Positions 7,427-15,845 of a DNA stretch of 64,000 bases are shown in pieces. The DNA is from Verrucomicrobiota bacterium. GTDB lineage: Bacteria > Verrucomicrobiota > Verrucomicrobiia > Verrucomicrobiales > Verrucomicrobiaceae. The notes beneath the pieces were generated by a model. It saw nothing but the letters and a program-made list of their open reading frames with translations, was not told where the DNA came from and ran no database searches. The position numbers were made by a program, and so were the translations under genes. Numbering within the stretch: position 1 is the stretch's first letter; every line of letters begins with the position of its first letter. The stretch is from NCBI GenBank assembly GCA_017301975.1, contig JAFLEI010000021.1:1-64000 (forward strand), in the 5' to 3' direction.

Positions 7427-7457
7427 CACCCGGCCCCTCTTGCGAGAGAACCGGGTG
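7427..7457 (-). terminator. Hairpin after the small basic protein gene
   Basis: Perfect 7-bp arms CACCCGG/CCGGGTG with an inner CTCT/AGAG pairing, followed on the minus strand by TTTGTTGT. It lies between the stop at 7491 and the next start at 7354. Confidence 0.55.
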
Positions 7458-7490
7458 GATGAAGTGGGATGCTGTGACGACGTGGTACGG

Positions 7491-7703
7491 CTAGGTCGTG
7501 GTGCCAGCCTCCTGAATGCGGCCCTGAGCCGGGACGCTCATCTGCGTGGCAGCGATGCTCCATCCCTGCGTGTGTTGCAGAGACGAGGTGAGCAGATCGT
7601 TGACCAGTCGTGTCATGGGACGGCGTAGCCGCCGGCCTTCATGATACAACGCGCAGACGATGACCCGGTTGATGCAGGGCGAATAATGGGTTCGCCGGGG
7701 CAT
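7491..7703 (-). CDS. Small basic protein, possible DNA-binding regulator
   Basis: 70 residues from the ATG at 7703 (an in-frame ATG at 7745 would add 14). It begins MPRRTHYSPCINRVIVCALY and continues into an Arg-rich helix-like segment, RRPMTRLVNDLLTSSL. The short beta-strand followed by two helices is compatible with a ribbon-helix-helix regulator, but no diagnostic motif can be proved. It is the first gene of the minus-strand accessory cluster after the tRNA gene, a common position for an element regulator. The C-terminal 20 residues look unstructured. Confidence 0.4.
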   Translation of the reverse strand: MPRRTHYSPCINRVIVCALYHEGRRLRRPMTRLVNDLLTSSLQHTQGWSIAATQMSVPAQGRIQEAGTTT

Positions 7704-7937
7704 GTGGGTGAGTGAGACAGCCAAGGATAAGCCCTGGTCGCTCAATTCTTTATAACGCGGAAGAGGGGGAAATTGCAGAGGCTACAGCGCTTCGGTGCAA
7801 AAATGATCAGATGGCCCAATGCTAATCGCAGGAATAGAAAGACTGAGCCGAAAAAATGCACAGCCAGTGCACAGCGGGATTTTCACCTCAACTGACTCCA
7901 CTCCCTTTCGGGAGGCGTAACTCACTCAGAATGAAGG

Positions 7938-8023
7938 TGGTGGGCAGGGCTGGATTCGAACCAGCGTAGGCGTAAGCCAGCAGATTTACAGTCTGCCCCC
8001 TTTGACCGCTCGGGTACCTACCC
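7938..8023 (-). tRNA. tRNA-Tyr (anticodon GTA), CCA encoded
   Basis: Read on the minus strand, GGGTAGG pairs with CCTGCCC in the acceptor stem. The D-arm reads ACCCGAGCGGTCAAAGGGG, the anticodon loop CTGTAAA gives GTA, a long variable arm follows (class II tRNA, as expected for Tyr), and GGTTCGAATCC forms the T-arm. The discriminator A is followed by an encoded CCA. Its 3' end faces the accessory region at 1-7750, the usual geometry for an element integrated at a tRNA. No second copy of the tRNA 3' end was seen to the left within the window. Confidence 0.95.
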
Positions 8024-8047
8024 ATTCTCCTTTCGAAGTGGGCCGCG

Positions 8048-8075
8048 ATTATCGAGTCGGTGCCTTGTTTTGCAA
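8048..8075 (-). promoter_or_regulatory. Probable sigma-70 promoter of tRNA-Tyr
   Basis: On the minus strand TTGCAA (8070-8075) and GATAAT (8048-8053) are separated by 16 nt. The -10 box matches the consensus at 5 of 6 positions, and the expected start is about 18 nt before the tRNA 5' end. Confidence 0.5.
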
Positions 8076-8125
8076 ACGCTTTGTTCTTCTGTTTTGCATT
8101 CTTTGTGAGATTCTTTGTGTCAGAT

Positions 8126-9190
8126 TCAGCGACGGCGCTTGCCGCGCCGCACATAGGTGGGCTGAACGATGGGCTTTTGCGCGTGCAGGACTTTGAATCC
8201 GCCAGTCTCGACGATCTTGTCCATCTGCGAAAAAGCTTCGGTCAGCAGATTCTCATAGGGGAGCTGGCGGTTGGCGACGAGCCAGAGCTGCCCACCGGGA
8301 CGGAGGGCCTGCGCGGCGGCGGCGATGAATTTGAGGCCGATGAGGGGATCGGCTTCCTTGCCTTCATGAAACGGGGGGTTCATCACGACGGTGTCAAATT
8401 TGGTGCGCTCAAAACCGGTGGTGATGTCCTGCCAGTGGGGGTGGGCTTTGACCTTGGTGGGGACGAGGCCGAGATTGCGACGGGCGCATTCGAAGCAGTC
8501 TCCGTCGGCATCGTAGATGTCGAGGGTGTCGATGTCGTGGCAGTGGCGCAGGAGGTGATCGCTCAGGAAGCCCCAGCCGCAGCCGAAGTCGGCCACGTTT
8601 CCGGCGATGGTGTCCGGCAGGTGTTTGGCAAGGAGGGCGGAACCTTCGTCGATGCGGTCCCAGTTGAAGAGGCCGGGGCGTGACCAGAAGCGGCCTTCGA
8701 GGATGCGGCGCATGGCGGCTCCCTGACGCCAGCGTTCGAGGAGTTCGGCCTTCCAGGGCTTGCCTTCCTGCTTGGTGGCCCAGAAGGCGCGGCTGTGGTG
8801 CTTGGAGAGGGAGGTGATCTGCCCGGCGACTTCACGCAGGTACTGCTCGCAGCGTTTGCTGCCGGCGTCGTTGTGCACCGCGGCCATGAGGACGCCGCCA
8901 GGGGCGAGGTGATCGTGGGCGCGGGCGAGATCGGCCACCATGAGATCACGCTGCGGATCAGGGAGGACGAGGACGAGATCGAAGAGGCCGTGGACCTCGC
9001 GCTCCACCCGGTGTCCGGCGGCCTGCAGCAGATTGGCCTTGGGCTTCCAGGTCTGCTGGCAGACGAGGCGGCCTTCGAAGTGCTCCAAGGCGGGATGGGC
9101 CTGGGCACGGAGGAAGAGCACACGCCCTTCGGTGCTGATGTCGGGATTGACATCCAGGGCGTAAATGAGGGCGTCGATGGGGTAGGACAC
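8126..9190 (-). CDS. RsmC-like 16S rRNA (guanine) methyltransferase
   Basis: 354 residues with the RsmC/RlmG two-domain layout: a degenerate N-terminal methyltransferase-like half (about 1-165) and a catalytic C-terminal half. The SAM motif is VADFGCGWGFLSDHL. The N6/N2-methyltransferase motif NPPF occurs in VVMNPPFHEGKEAD, typical of RsmC, which makes m2G1207 in 16S rRNA. The basic tail RRGKRRR suits RNA binding. It starts 6 nt after the toxin gene stop, so it can be cotranscribed with the TA pair and the upstream transporter genes. RlmG (23S) is an alternative assignment. Confidence 0.8.
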   Translation of the reverse strand: MSYPIDALIYALDVNPDISTEGRVLFLRAQAHPALEHFEGRLVCQQTWKPKANLLQAAGHRVEREVHGLFDLVLVLPDPQRDLMVADLARAHDHLAPGGVLMAAVHNDAGSKRCEQYLREVAGQITSLSKHHSRAFWATKQEGKPWKAELLERWRQGAAMRRILEGRFWSRPGLFNWDRIDEGSALLAKHLPDTIAGNVADFGCGWGFLSDHLLRHCHDIDTLDIYDADGDCFECARRNLGLVPTKVKAHPHWQDITTGFERTKFDTVVMNPPFHEGKEADPLIGLKFIAAAAQALRPGGQLWLVANRQLPYENLLTEAFSQMDKIVETGGFKVLHAQKPIVQPTYVRRGKRRR

Positions 9191-9196
9191 AGTGTA

Positions 9197-9448
9197 TTAA
9201 AGAAATTTGTCGTATTCGTGATGGGGGCCGATCCAGAACCAGACCAAGCCCACTTCGGTCTGATAGGCAAGCGCACGATAGTTTTCACCCACCCGGGCCG
9301 ACCAAAGCTTGCCTACTTTCTTCAGTCGCACAGAGGCATGGCGTTCATCCGCCTGCATAAGGGCAAAATTCTTGCGCGCCAGCTCTTGTACTTCCGCCGG
9401 GAGTTGCTCAAGGTATTTCCAGAATGAAGCACGCGTGTTGTGCTTCAT
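9197..9448 (-). CDS. RelE/ParE-family toxin (plasmid stabilisation type)
   Basis: 83 residues with the short RelE/ParE-HigB fold pattern: helices 1-30 (including FWKYLEQLPAEVQELARKNF), then strands with VRLKKVGKLWSARVGENYRAL and VWFWIGPHHEYDKFL. RelE relatives cleave mRNA on the ribosome, whereas ParE inhibits gyrase; the C-terminal HHEYDKF is more RelE-like. The ATG overlaps the stop of the upstream antitoxin gene by 4 bp, the usual antitoxin-toxin order. Confidence 0.75.
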   Translation of the reverse strand: MKHNTRASFWKYLEQLPAEVQELARKNFALMQADERHASVRLKKVGKLWSARVGENYRALAYQTEVGLVWFWIGPHHEYDKFL

Positions 9449-9642
9449 AGCGGCTGCACCAGCCCTGCTTTAACATCCGCATCAATCCCCGCAAAGATCT
9501 GATCAAACTTTCCCGCTGATACATCACGTTCGATCTGACGATCCCATTCATCAGACAGGTAATCATCAAACCAAGCCGAGAACTTTTTGAGTTCCTCCGG
9601 GCTGAGCTGGGTGATTTGTTTTTCTATCTCTTCGAGAAGCAT
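9445..9642 (-). CDS. Antitoxin of RelE/ParE-type module
   Basis: 65 acidic residues starting MLLEEIEKQITQLSPEELKK, predicted helical, with the pattern seen in short antitoxins paired with RelE/ParE toxins. There is no obvious DNA-binding domain, so autoregulation may depend on the complex. It overlaps the toxin gene by 4 bp and starts 44 nt after the ABC permease stop. Confidence 0.7.
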   Translation of the reverse strand: MLLEEIEKQITQLSPEELKKFSAWFDDYLSDEWDRQIERDVSAGKFDQIFAGIDADVKAGLVQPL

Positions 9643-9686
9643 GCAAAATCATCTCACACAAGGCCGCGGCTTGCAACCACGTCCCG

Positions 9687-10874
9687 CTAAAGCGCCCAGC
9701 GCAGCAGATACGGCGCTGCGTAGGAGGAAAAGAAGAGCAGCACCAGGCCGATGAGCGCCGCAGCGAGGCCGATGATGAGGATTTCGAGCACCTTGACACT
9801 GAGGAGCGACAGGCGCGAGACGCCGACGTCTTCCAGCGTGGCGAACTCGCGCTGGCGCAGGCGGAAGGAGAGCGCAAAGACGAGCGCGGTGACGAGCAGC
9901 GCCGCCGTGGCGGTGAGCAGCAGCGCGCTGGCGGCGAAGCCCTCCAGCCGCACGAGCTGGGTCAGCAGCGCCTCCATTTCATCGCGCGGGCGGATGAGCT
10001 GCTGCTCCTTGGAGCGCGCATACTGCCCGGCGAGCAACGCCTCGGCCTTGGCATCTTTGGGCAGGAGAATGATCGCGCTGATGGGGTAGGTGGAGACATC
10101 GCCATGAAAGTGGAAGGAGGCGAGGTTGGCATCCGTGACTTCGTTGTACATGCGCACGGCGGCGTTGCCCACGATGTTGCCGTCCTCCTCTTTTTTCAGC
10201 ACGACCGATTCATCTTTCTTGAGATCGTCATGGCCATGGGAGCGGCCTTCGATGAGCCAGGCGGTTTTGAGATCGACGAAGAGCGCCTCGTCATCGGGCG
10301 TACCGTTCGGTGCCAGGACGCCGGTGACGCGCATCTTCAGCGGATAAACGCCGGCCATGTCAAAGGCCTGCTCGGGCGTGGAAAAAAGGTGCCCGCCGGG
10401 CTGCAGGCCGCGCTGCTTTGCCAGCGTGGCGCCGACGACACAATCTCCCAGGCGTCTGAGCTGCCTGCCAGCGGCGAGGTGCAGGCCGCGAAAGGGAAAG
10501 TATTCCAGCTCAGTGCCCACGATGGGCGCGCCCTGCGCCTGATAGCGCACATGCAGCGGGATGGCGGCGGTTGTGGTGGCCACTCCGGCGGAGTGGTGGT
10601 GCTGCAGCTCCGTGAGCACGCCAAAGGGCAGTGGCAGGAGGTTTTCGCGCTTGAAGTAAAGCGCGGTCATCATGAGGTCGAGCGCGCTGCCCCGCGTACC
10701 GACGATCTGAGGCGTGGCGGCGGCGCGGGCGCGGAGTTCCTGCTGGGCATGCTCGATCAATACACGCAGGCAGAGCGGCAGCGCAAAGACCAAGCCCAGC
10801 GCACCGGCGAGCAGCGCACTCTGAATGCGATGCCGCAGCACGTAGCGCGCGGCGAGATGGAGCGCGGCCCTCAT
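9687..10874 (-). CDS. ABC transporter permease, FtsX/MacB-like
   Basis: 395 residues in the FtsX/MacB (type VII ABC) layout: one N-terminal membrane helix (about 17-37, ALLAGALGLVFALPLCLRVL), a large extracytoplasmic domain (about 40-300), and three C-terminal helices (about 315-390). The start overlaps the ATPase gene by 4 bp. Such permeases do not translocate across the bilayer; they drive mechanotransmission or lipoprotein/effector release. The substrate cannot be read from the sequence. Confidence 0.8.
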   Translation of the reverse strand: MRAALHLAARYVLRHRIQSALLAGALGLVFALPLCLRVLIEHAQQELRARAAATPQIVGTRGSALDLMMTALYFKRENLLPLPFGVLTELQHHHSAGVATTTAAIPLHVRYQAQGAPIVGTELEYFPFRGLHLAAGRQLRRLGDCVVGATLAKQRGLQPGGHLFSTPEQAFDMAGVYPLKMRVTGVLAPNGTPDDEALFVDLKTAWLIEGRSHGHDDLKKDESVVLKKEEDGNIVGNAAVRMYNEVTDANLASFHFHGDVSTYPISAIILLPKDAKAEALLAGQYARSKEQQLIRPRDEMEALLTQLVRLEGFAASALLLTATAALLVTALVFALSFRLRQREFATLEDVGVSRLSLLSVKVLEILIIGLAAALIGLVLLFFSSYAAPYLLRWAL

Positions 10875-11542
10875 GCGGTGGCGGCCAGATCCTCCATGCG
10901 CAGGGTTTGATCAAAAAGCGGCAGCAGGTTGGGATCATGGGTAACCATCACCAGACAGGCACCCCGGCTGCGTGCATCCTCCAGCAGCATGTCCACGACG
11001 ATGCGGCCGCGTGCGGGATCGAGCGAGGCGGTGGGCTCGTCCGCGAAAACAAACTGCGGCTCATGCACCAGCGCACGCGCCACGGCCACACGCTGCCGCT
11101 CCCCCTGCGAGAGCTGAGAGACGCGCTTGGGCAGGTAGCGGTCGATGTGCAGGCGCTGGGTGAGATCGAGCATCCGGTTGCGGGCAGGAGTGCCGGCATC
11201 GCCGCGAAACTGATGCGGCAGCAGGATGTTTTCTCCGACGGTGAGGTAGTCCAGCAGCGCAAAGTCCTGAAACACGAGTCCGATCTGCCGCAGGCGGAAG
11301 GCACGGCGGGCCTCCGGGCTCATGGCATGCAGGTCGGCGGCGCCCAGGCTGACGGTGCCCGCTGTCGGTGTGAGCAGTCCCGTGAGCAGTCTCAGCAGCG
11401 TGGACTTCCCTGCCCCGCTGGGTCCGGCGAGCGCGAGAGTTTTTCCAGCATCCAGCCCGAGCTGCGGCACATGCACACGGAAGTCCCCGCCGGAATAGGC
11501 GAAGCGCAGGTCGGTGACTTGGAGGCCGGTGGTTGCGGACAT
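10871..11542 (-). CDS. ABC transporter ATP-binding protein, LolD/MacB-like
   Basis: 223 residues with Walker A GPSGAGKSTLL, signature LSQGERQRVAVARAL, and Walker B FVFADEPTASLD followed by the H-loop MVTHD. Size and sequence fit the LolD/FtsE/MacB branch that pairs with FtsX-like permeases. It follows the nucleoside transporter by 13 nt and overlaps the permease by 4 bp. Confidence 0.85.
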   Translation of the reverse strand: MSATTGLQVTDLRFAYSGGDFRVHVPQLGLDAGKTLALAGPSGAGKSTLLRLLTGLLTPTAGTVSLGAADLHAMSPEARRAFRLRQIGLVFQDFALLDYLTVGENILLPHQFRGDAGTPARNRMLDLTQRLHIDRYLPKRVSQLSQGERQRVAVARALVHEPQFVFADEPTASLDPARGRIVVDMLLEDARSRGACLVMVTHDPNLLPLFDQTLRMEDLAATA

Positions 11543-11555
11543 GCAGGCTTACTCT

Positions 11556-12797
11556 TTAAAGCAGCAATCCCGCGACACAAGCGGTGCAATAGCAGGCCAG
11601 CAGGCCGCCGATCATGGATTTGATGCCGAGTTGCGCCAGCTCCCCACGGCGCTGCGGTGCCAGCGCGCCGACGCCGCCGATCTGGATGGCGACGCTGCCA
11701 AAATTTGCAAAGCCGCAGAGCGCGTAGGTGGCGATCTCCGCGCTGCGTGGGGAGAGCGTCCCGCCCTGCTGGCTGAGATGCAGAAAGGCGAGGAATTCAT
11801 TGAGCACCACGCGCTCTCCCAGCAGGGCGCCCACCTGGCCGCACTCCGACCACGGCACGCCCATCAGCCAGGCGCAGGGGGCATTGAGCCAGCCAAGCAC
11901 CAGCTGCAGGGGCTGCGGCACGTTTTGCCCAAAGGCACGCAGGCCGAGCGAGAGCATGAAGTTGCACAGCGCCACCACCGCCACAAAGGCGATGAGCATG
12001 GCGATGACATTGAGAGCCAGCTTCATGCCATCGCTCGCGCCATGGCAGAGGGCGTCGATGCTGTTGGTGGTTTCGCGTTCGATGAGCTGCGGCGCGCCGT
12101 GCGCGGTCTCGCTCTCCTCGGTTTCGGGGATCAGGATCTTCGACATCATCAGCGCTGCGGGCGCGCTGATGACGGAGGCCGTGAGCAGGTGCCCGGCCGA
12201 GATGCCAAACGACACGTAGGCCGCGAGCACGCCGCCGGCGATGGTGGCCATGCCGCCAACCATCACGCAGAGCAGTTCGCTGCGCGTCATGCGGGCGAGG
12301 TAGGGCTTGATGACCAGCGGCGCCTCCGTCTGCCCCATGAAGATGTTTGCCGCAGCCGCCAGGGTTTCGCTGCCGCTGGTGCGCATGAGACGGCGCATCA
12401 CCCACGCGGCCGCGCGGACCACGCGCTGGAGGATGCCGTGGTGATACAGCAGCGAGGACAGCGCCGAGACGAGGATGATGCTACCAGTCACAGTCAGCGC
12501 GAGAATGAACCCGCTCCCCGGGCCAAAGGCGGCGCTGAGTTTTGCCTGCGTGCCCAGCGGGCCAAACACCAGCGCCACGCCCTCGTCACCAAAAGTCAGC
12601 AGGCGGCGGAACATTTTTTCCAGCAGCGCGAAGGCGCCATGTCCCGCCTGCGTGCGCAGGATCAGCACGCCCAGCACCATCTGCAGCGCCAGCCCGGTGA
12701 AGACGACCCGCCAGGGAAAACGCCGCCTGTCGGTGGAAAGCACCCATGCCAGCGCCACAAACACAAAGAGACCGAGAAGGCAGATGAGGCGGGACAT
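11556..12797 (-). CDS. Concentrative nucleoside transporter (CNT/NupC family)
   Basis: 413 residues with about ten hydrophobic helices. The CNT core is visible as GQTEAPLVIKPYL and the SELLCVMVGGMATIAGGVLAAY region, and near the C terminus GFANFGSVAIQIGGVGALAP, residues that line the nucleoside and cation sites in CNT proteins. It would import nucleosides with Na+ or H+ at the inner membrane. It heads a probable minus-strand operon with the ABC exporter genes. Confidence 0.85.
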   Translation of the reverse strand: MSRLICLLGLFVFVALAWVLSTDRRRFPWRVVFTGLALQMVLGVLILRTQAGHGAFALLEKMFRRLLTFGDEGVALVFGPLGTQAKLSAAFGPGSGFILALTVTGSIILVSALSSLLYHHGILQRVVRAAAWVMRRLMRTSGSETLAAAANIFMGQTEAPLVIKPYLARMTRSELLCVMVGGMATIAGGVLAAYVSFGISAGHLLTASVISAPAALMMSKILIPETEESETAHGAPQLIERETTNSIDALCHGASDGMKLALNVIAMLIAFVAVVALCNFMLSLGLRAFGQNVPQPLQLVLGWLNAPCAWLMGVPWSECGQVGALLGERVVLNEFLAFLHLSQQGGTLSPRSAEIATYALCGFANFGSVAIQIGGVGALAPQRRGELAQLGIKSMIGGLLACYCTACVAGLLL

Positions 12798-12927
12798 TCA
12801 GTTTAGATTTTCAAGTTTATGGATTCAAACTGGGCGGTGCATTCTTGGTTCCAAGCCGGATCTCCTGCCCTCCTCGGAGGCATTCCTCCTTCCAACTTGA
12901 AACCTCAAACTTGAAACACTCCGCCAT

Positions 12928-13353
12928 CTACCGCTGATCCAGATCCCAGCCGCTGTGACCGAATTCGTAGTCTTCATCGTAGCGGCCCTTGCCTGTGGTC
13001 CAGTCGTGCGGATAGGACTGCCGGACTGCACCATGGTATTTCGAAGGGTGATCAGGGAACACAAAGGGGACGCTCGGGCTGGCGCGGACTTCTTCGGCGG
13101 AGTTGCTGAGCACGGTGGGGCTGGTCTCCCACTTTTGGCCGCTGGGGTAGTGGAACATCTTCGTGGCCGGGTGGTAGTAGGCCTCATAGCGCGGGTAGTA
13201 GATGTAGTTCGGCGTGCGCCCCAGCCGCACCGCATAGGCGGAAAGCCCCGCCGGGTAGCCATAGCCGCGTTCCGGGATGCCATACTGCAGGCTGCATGCG
13301 GCAGGCAGGAGCATGAGGACGAGGGCAAGAGCAGTCAGCAGACGGGAGTGCAT
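12928..13353 (-). CDS. Small Tyr-rich lipoprotein, unknown function
   Basis: 141 residues. The signal peptide ends in a lipobox, LLPAAC, with the modified Cys at 20. The mature part is rich in Tyr, Pro and Gly (ERGYGYPAGL, YIYYPRYEAYYHPAT) with no known domain. It follows cydB on the same strand after 61 nt, so it may be cotranscribed. It is probably an envelope lipoprotein. Confidence 0.6.
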   Translation of the reverse strand: MHSRLLTALALVLMLLPAACSLQYGIPERGYGYPAGLSAYAVRLGRTPNYIYYPRYEAYYHPATKMFHYPSGQKWETSPTVLSNSAEEVRASPSVPFVFPDHPSKYHGAVRQSYPHDWTTGKGRYDEDYEFGHSGWDLDQR

Positions 13354-13414
13354 GGCCGCTACTTAAGGAGTCGCCGGGCCGCTCCGACAAGCGGGAACTT
13401 CATCCTTCGGCGCC

Positions 13415-14416
13415 TCAGGGCTTCATCTTGAACACCCGGAAGAGGTAGATGAGACTGGGGAAGATGAAGAGGCTGCCGATGACCAGCGCCAGCACGAGCT
13501 GCCACAGCGTGGCGGGCGGAGAGGCGGTGTCGTAAAAGCTCAGCGGCTTCTGCCGCGTGAGCACCGCATTGGGCGCATACAGCAGCACCCAGCCCAGCAG
13601 GATGAGGGTGACCTGCCCGGAGGCCACCGCCCGAGTGAGGCGGATGCGGCCGGCACGGATGAAGCGCCACAGCGCGGCAAACAGGGAACTGGCCAGCACC
13701 ATGACCCCCAGCGTGGCGGGATTCCGCACAAAGGCGCTGGCCAGGCTCTGCCGCTCCGCAAGCGAGGCGAGAAACACGCCCCCGCCCGAAAACACGACGC
13801 ACCAGTTCAGGAGCATGGCGTGCCGTGTGAAGTGCTGGCGCAGCGCGGCGTCTTCGGTTTCGCCAATGAGATACACGGCGGCGAGAAAGACAAAAATGCA
13901 GATGATGAAGAGCCCCACCGCCACCGGGTACAGCCCGCACCACGGCAGGATGTAGGCCTCCCAGGCGCTGCGTGTTTCGAGGTCGATGGTGCCTCGGTTC
14001 AGGCTGGCGGCGATGATGCCGAGCCAGAACGCCGTCCAAAGGCTGGAGGCCCCAAACAGCAGGGTGTAAACCCGCTGGCTGGTCGGAGCCTGGATGGCAT
14101 CGTAATGGCGGAAGGTGAAGGCGGCCCCTCGGATCACGATGCCCAGCAGCAGCGCCAGCATGGGCAGGTGCAGTGAGATCATGAGCGTGGTGAAGATGCC
14201 CGGAAAGCCCATGAAGAGGATGACCACGATGAGGATGAGCCACATGTGATTGGCCTCCCACACCGGGCCCATGGCCTGATTGATGACCTGCTTTCGCGGC
14301 TCCCGCAGCGCGCCCGCAGGCAGCAGCTCCAGAATGCCCGCGCCATAGTCAATGCCTCCCAGCAGGATGTACAACCAGAGCGAGGCGCCGATGAAGCCGA
14401 TGAGAATCTCAATCAT
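13415..14416 (-). CDS. cydB: Cytochrome bd-type quinol oxidase subunit II
   Basis: 333 residues with about eight to nine membrane helices. The N terminus has the CydB hallmark LGGIDYGAGILELL and then MGPVWEANHMWLI, close to the consensus around the conserved GPVWE-N-W segment. It is the partner of subunit I and has no haem ligands of its own. The start overlaps cydA by 8 bp. It acts in the inner membrane as part of a high-affinity terminal oxidase. Confidence 0.9.
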   Translation of the reverse strand: MIEILIGFIGASLWLYILLGGIDYGAGILELLPAGALREPRKQVINQAMGPVWEANHMWLILIVVILFMGFPGIFTTLMISLHLPMLALLLGIVIRGAAFTFRHYDAIQAPTSQRVYTLLFGASSLWTAFWLGIIAASLNRGTIDLETRSAWEAYILPWCGLYPVAVGLFIICIFVFLAAVYLIGETEDAALRQHFTRHAMLLNWCVVFSGGGVFLASLAERQSLASAFVRNPATLGVMVLASSLFAALWRFIRAGRIRLTRAVASGQVTLILLGWVLLYAPNAVLTRQKPLSFYDTASPPATLWQLVLALVIGSLFIFPSLIYLFRVFKMKP

Positions 14417-15710
14417 GAAACTTCAGAGAGATGCGGGTTTGGGCGGCGCGGACCTGCCGGGCAAAGAGCCACACCGTGGCCGCCGCCAGTCCGAGATACA
14501 GAACCAGGAAGAGATAGAAATGATACACCATGCCGGGCACCGGAGTCACCGCATCGCGGGTCCTCATGAGGCCGCACATGATCCACGGCTGGCGCCCCAC
14601 CTCCGTGACCACCCACCCGGCCTCGACCGCCACCGCTCCCAGCGGAATGAACAGCACCAGAATGCCGAGAAACCACGGCGGAAACACGCCCCTGCGGAGA
14701 AACCAAAAATACAGCAGGCCGATGAACGCCATGGCAAACCCGATGCCCACCATGATCTGAAACGCGATGTGGCAGACGAGCACCGGAGGCCAGTCCTTTT
14801 CGGGAAAGCGGTCCAGCCCCGTCACCTCGGCGTTGAAGTCATCATGCGCGATGAAGCTCAGCATGCCGGGCAGCGGAATGCCCCACTTCATCTGCCGCAT
14901 TTCCACGTCCGGAATGCCGCCGATGTAAAGCGGTGCGTGCGTGCTGGTCTCGAAGTGCCCCTCCATCGCCGCGAGCTTGGCTGGCTGGAGCCGGGCCACA
15001 TGCTGTCCGGCAATGTGACCCGCCAGCGGCTGCAGCAGCGCGGCGGCCGCGCCAAAGGTCATGGCGATCTTGAGCGCGTGCAGGTGAAAGTCATGCGCCT
15101 TTCCCCGGAGGTAGAGGAAGGCGTGGATGCCGCCGACGGCAAAGCCCACGGATTGCAGCGCCGCCAGCTGCATGTGCAGGGTCTGGTGAGCCCAGGCCGG
15201 GTTAAACATGGCCTTCACCGGGTCCACGTTTTGCGCCGCGCCGTTCACCCAGTCAAACCCGGAGGGCGCGTTCATCCAGCCGTTCGCAGCCACCACAAAG
15301 ATGCCGGAGACAAAGCCCGAGATGCCCACGACCAGCCCCGTGGCCCAATGCACCCAGGGGTGCATGCGCTTCCACCCGTAGAGAAAAAGGCCGATGGCCA
15401 CCGCCTCCAGAAAGAACGCCGTGCCTTCCCAGGAAAAAGGCATGCCGATGATGGGCCCTGCATGCAGCATGAAGCGCGGCCACAGGAGCCCCAGTTCAAA
15501 GGACAGTACCGTGCCGGAAACCGCTCCCACCGCAAAAAAGATGGCCACGCCTTTCATCCACAGCTTGGTCAGTTCCAAGTCAGCGGCATTTCCCCGGCGC
15601 AGGAAGAAATAGTGCGCGGCGGACATGAAAAACGGCATCGTCATGCCGATGGCCGCAAAGATGATGTGAAAGCCCAGTGAAAACGCCATCGTGGCGCGCG
15701 CAGCCATCAT
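14409..15710 (-). CDS. cydA: Cytochrome bd-type quinol oxidase subunit I, short Q-loop type
   Basis: 433 residues from the ATG at 15710 (or 15707); an upstream in-frame ATG at 15752 adds residues outside the homology. Haem ligands are recognisable: His15 in FSLGFHIIF, a His within FAVGGIHAFLYL, and the Met-containing helix AFQIMVGIGFAMAF. The signature GWVVTEVGRQPW is intact. The protein is about 90 residues shorter than E. coli CydA, which places it with the short Q-loop, cyanide-insensitive (CIO) type. The enzyme reduces O2 with quinol electrons. Confidence 0.9.
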   Translation of the reverse strand: MMAARATMAFSLGFHIIFAAIGMTMPFFMSAAHYFFLRRGNAADLELTKLWMKGVAIFFAVGAVSGTVLSFELGLLWPRFMLHAGPIIGMPFSWEGTAFFLEAVAIGLFLYGWKRMHPWVHWATGLVVGISGFVSGIFVVAANGWMNAPSGFDWVNGAAQNVDPVKAMFNPAWAHQTLHMQLAALQSVGFAVGGIHAFLYLRGKAHDFHLHALKIAMTFGAAAALLQPLAGHIAGQHVARLQPAKLAAMEGHFETSTHAPLYIGGIPDVEMRQMKWGIPLPGMLSFIAHDDFNAEVTGLDRFPEKDWPPVLVCHIAFQIMVGIGFAMAFIGLLYFWFLRRGVFPPWFLGILVLFIPLGAVAVEAGWVVTEVGRQPWIMCGLMRTRDAVTPVPGMVYHFYLFLVLYLGLAAATVWLFARQVRAAQTRISLKFHD

Positions 15711-15845
15711 ACTGCCGCAGGGTAGGAAGATGGCGACACGCTGCAAATACAAAGCCGTGACTCTTTGCGGAGGCGCTTGAAAAAGGAACGTGGGCTCGAC
15801 AAAGACACGCGCTGCCGAATACTCCCCTGCCCACTTTCGTTCCTC

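Noticed and set aside
9687..11542. LolCDE lipoprotein export system
   Set aside because: Only one permease and one ATPase are present, and the permease cannot be placed confidently in LolC or LolE; the generic FtsX/MacB-like call is safer.
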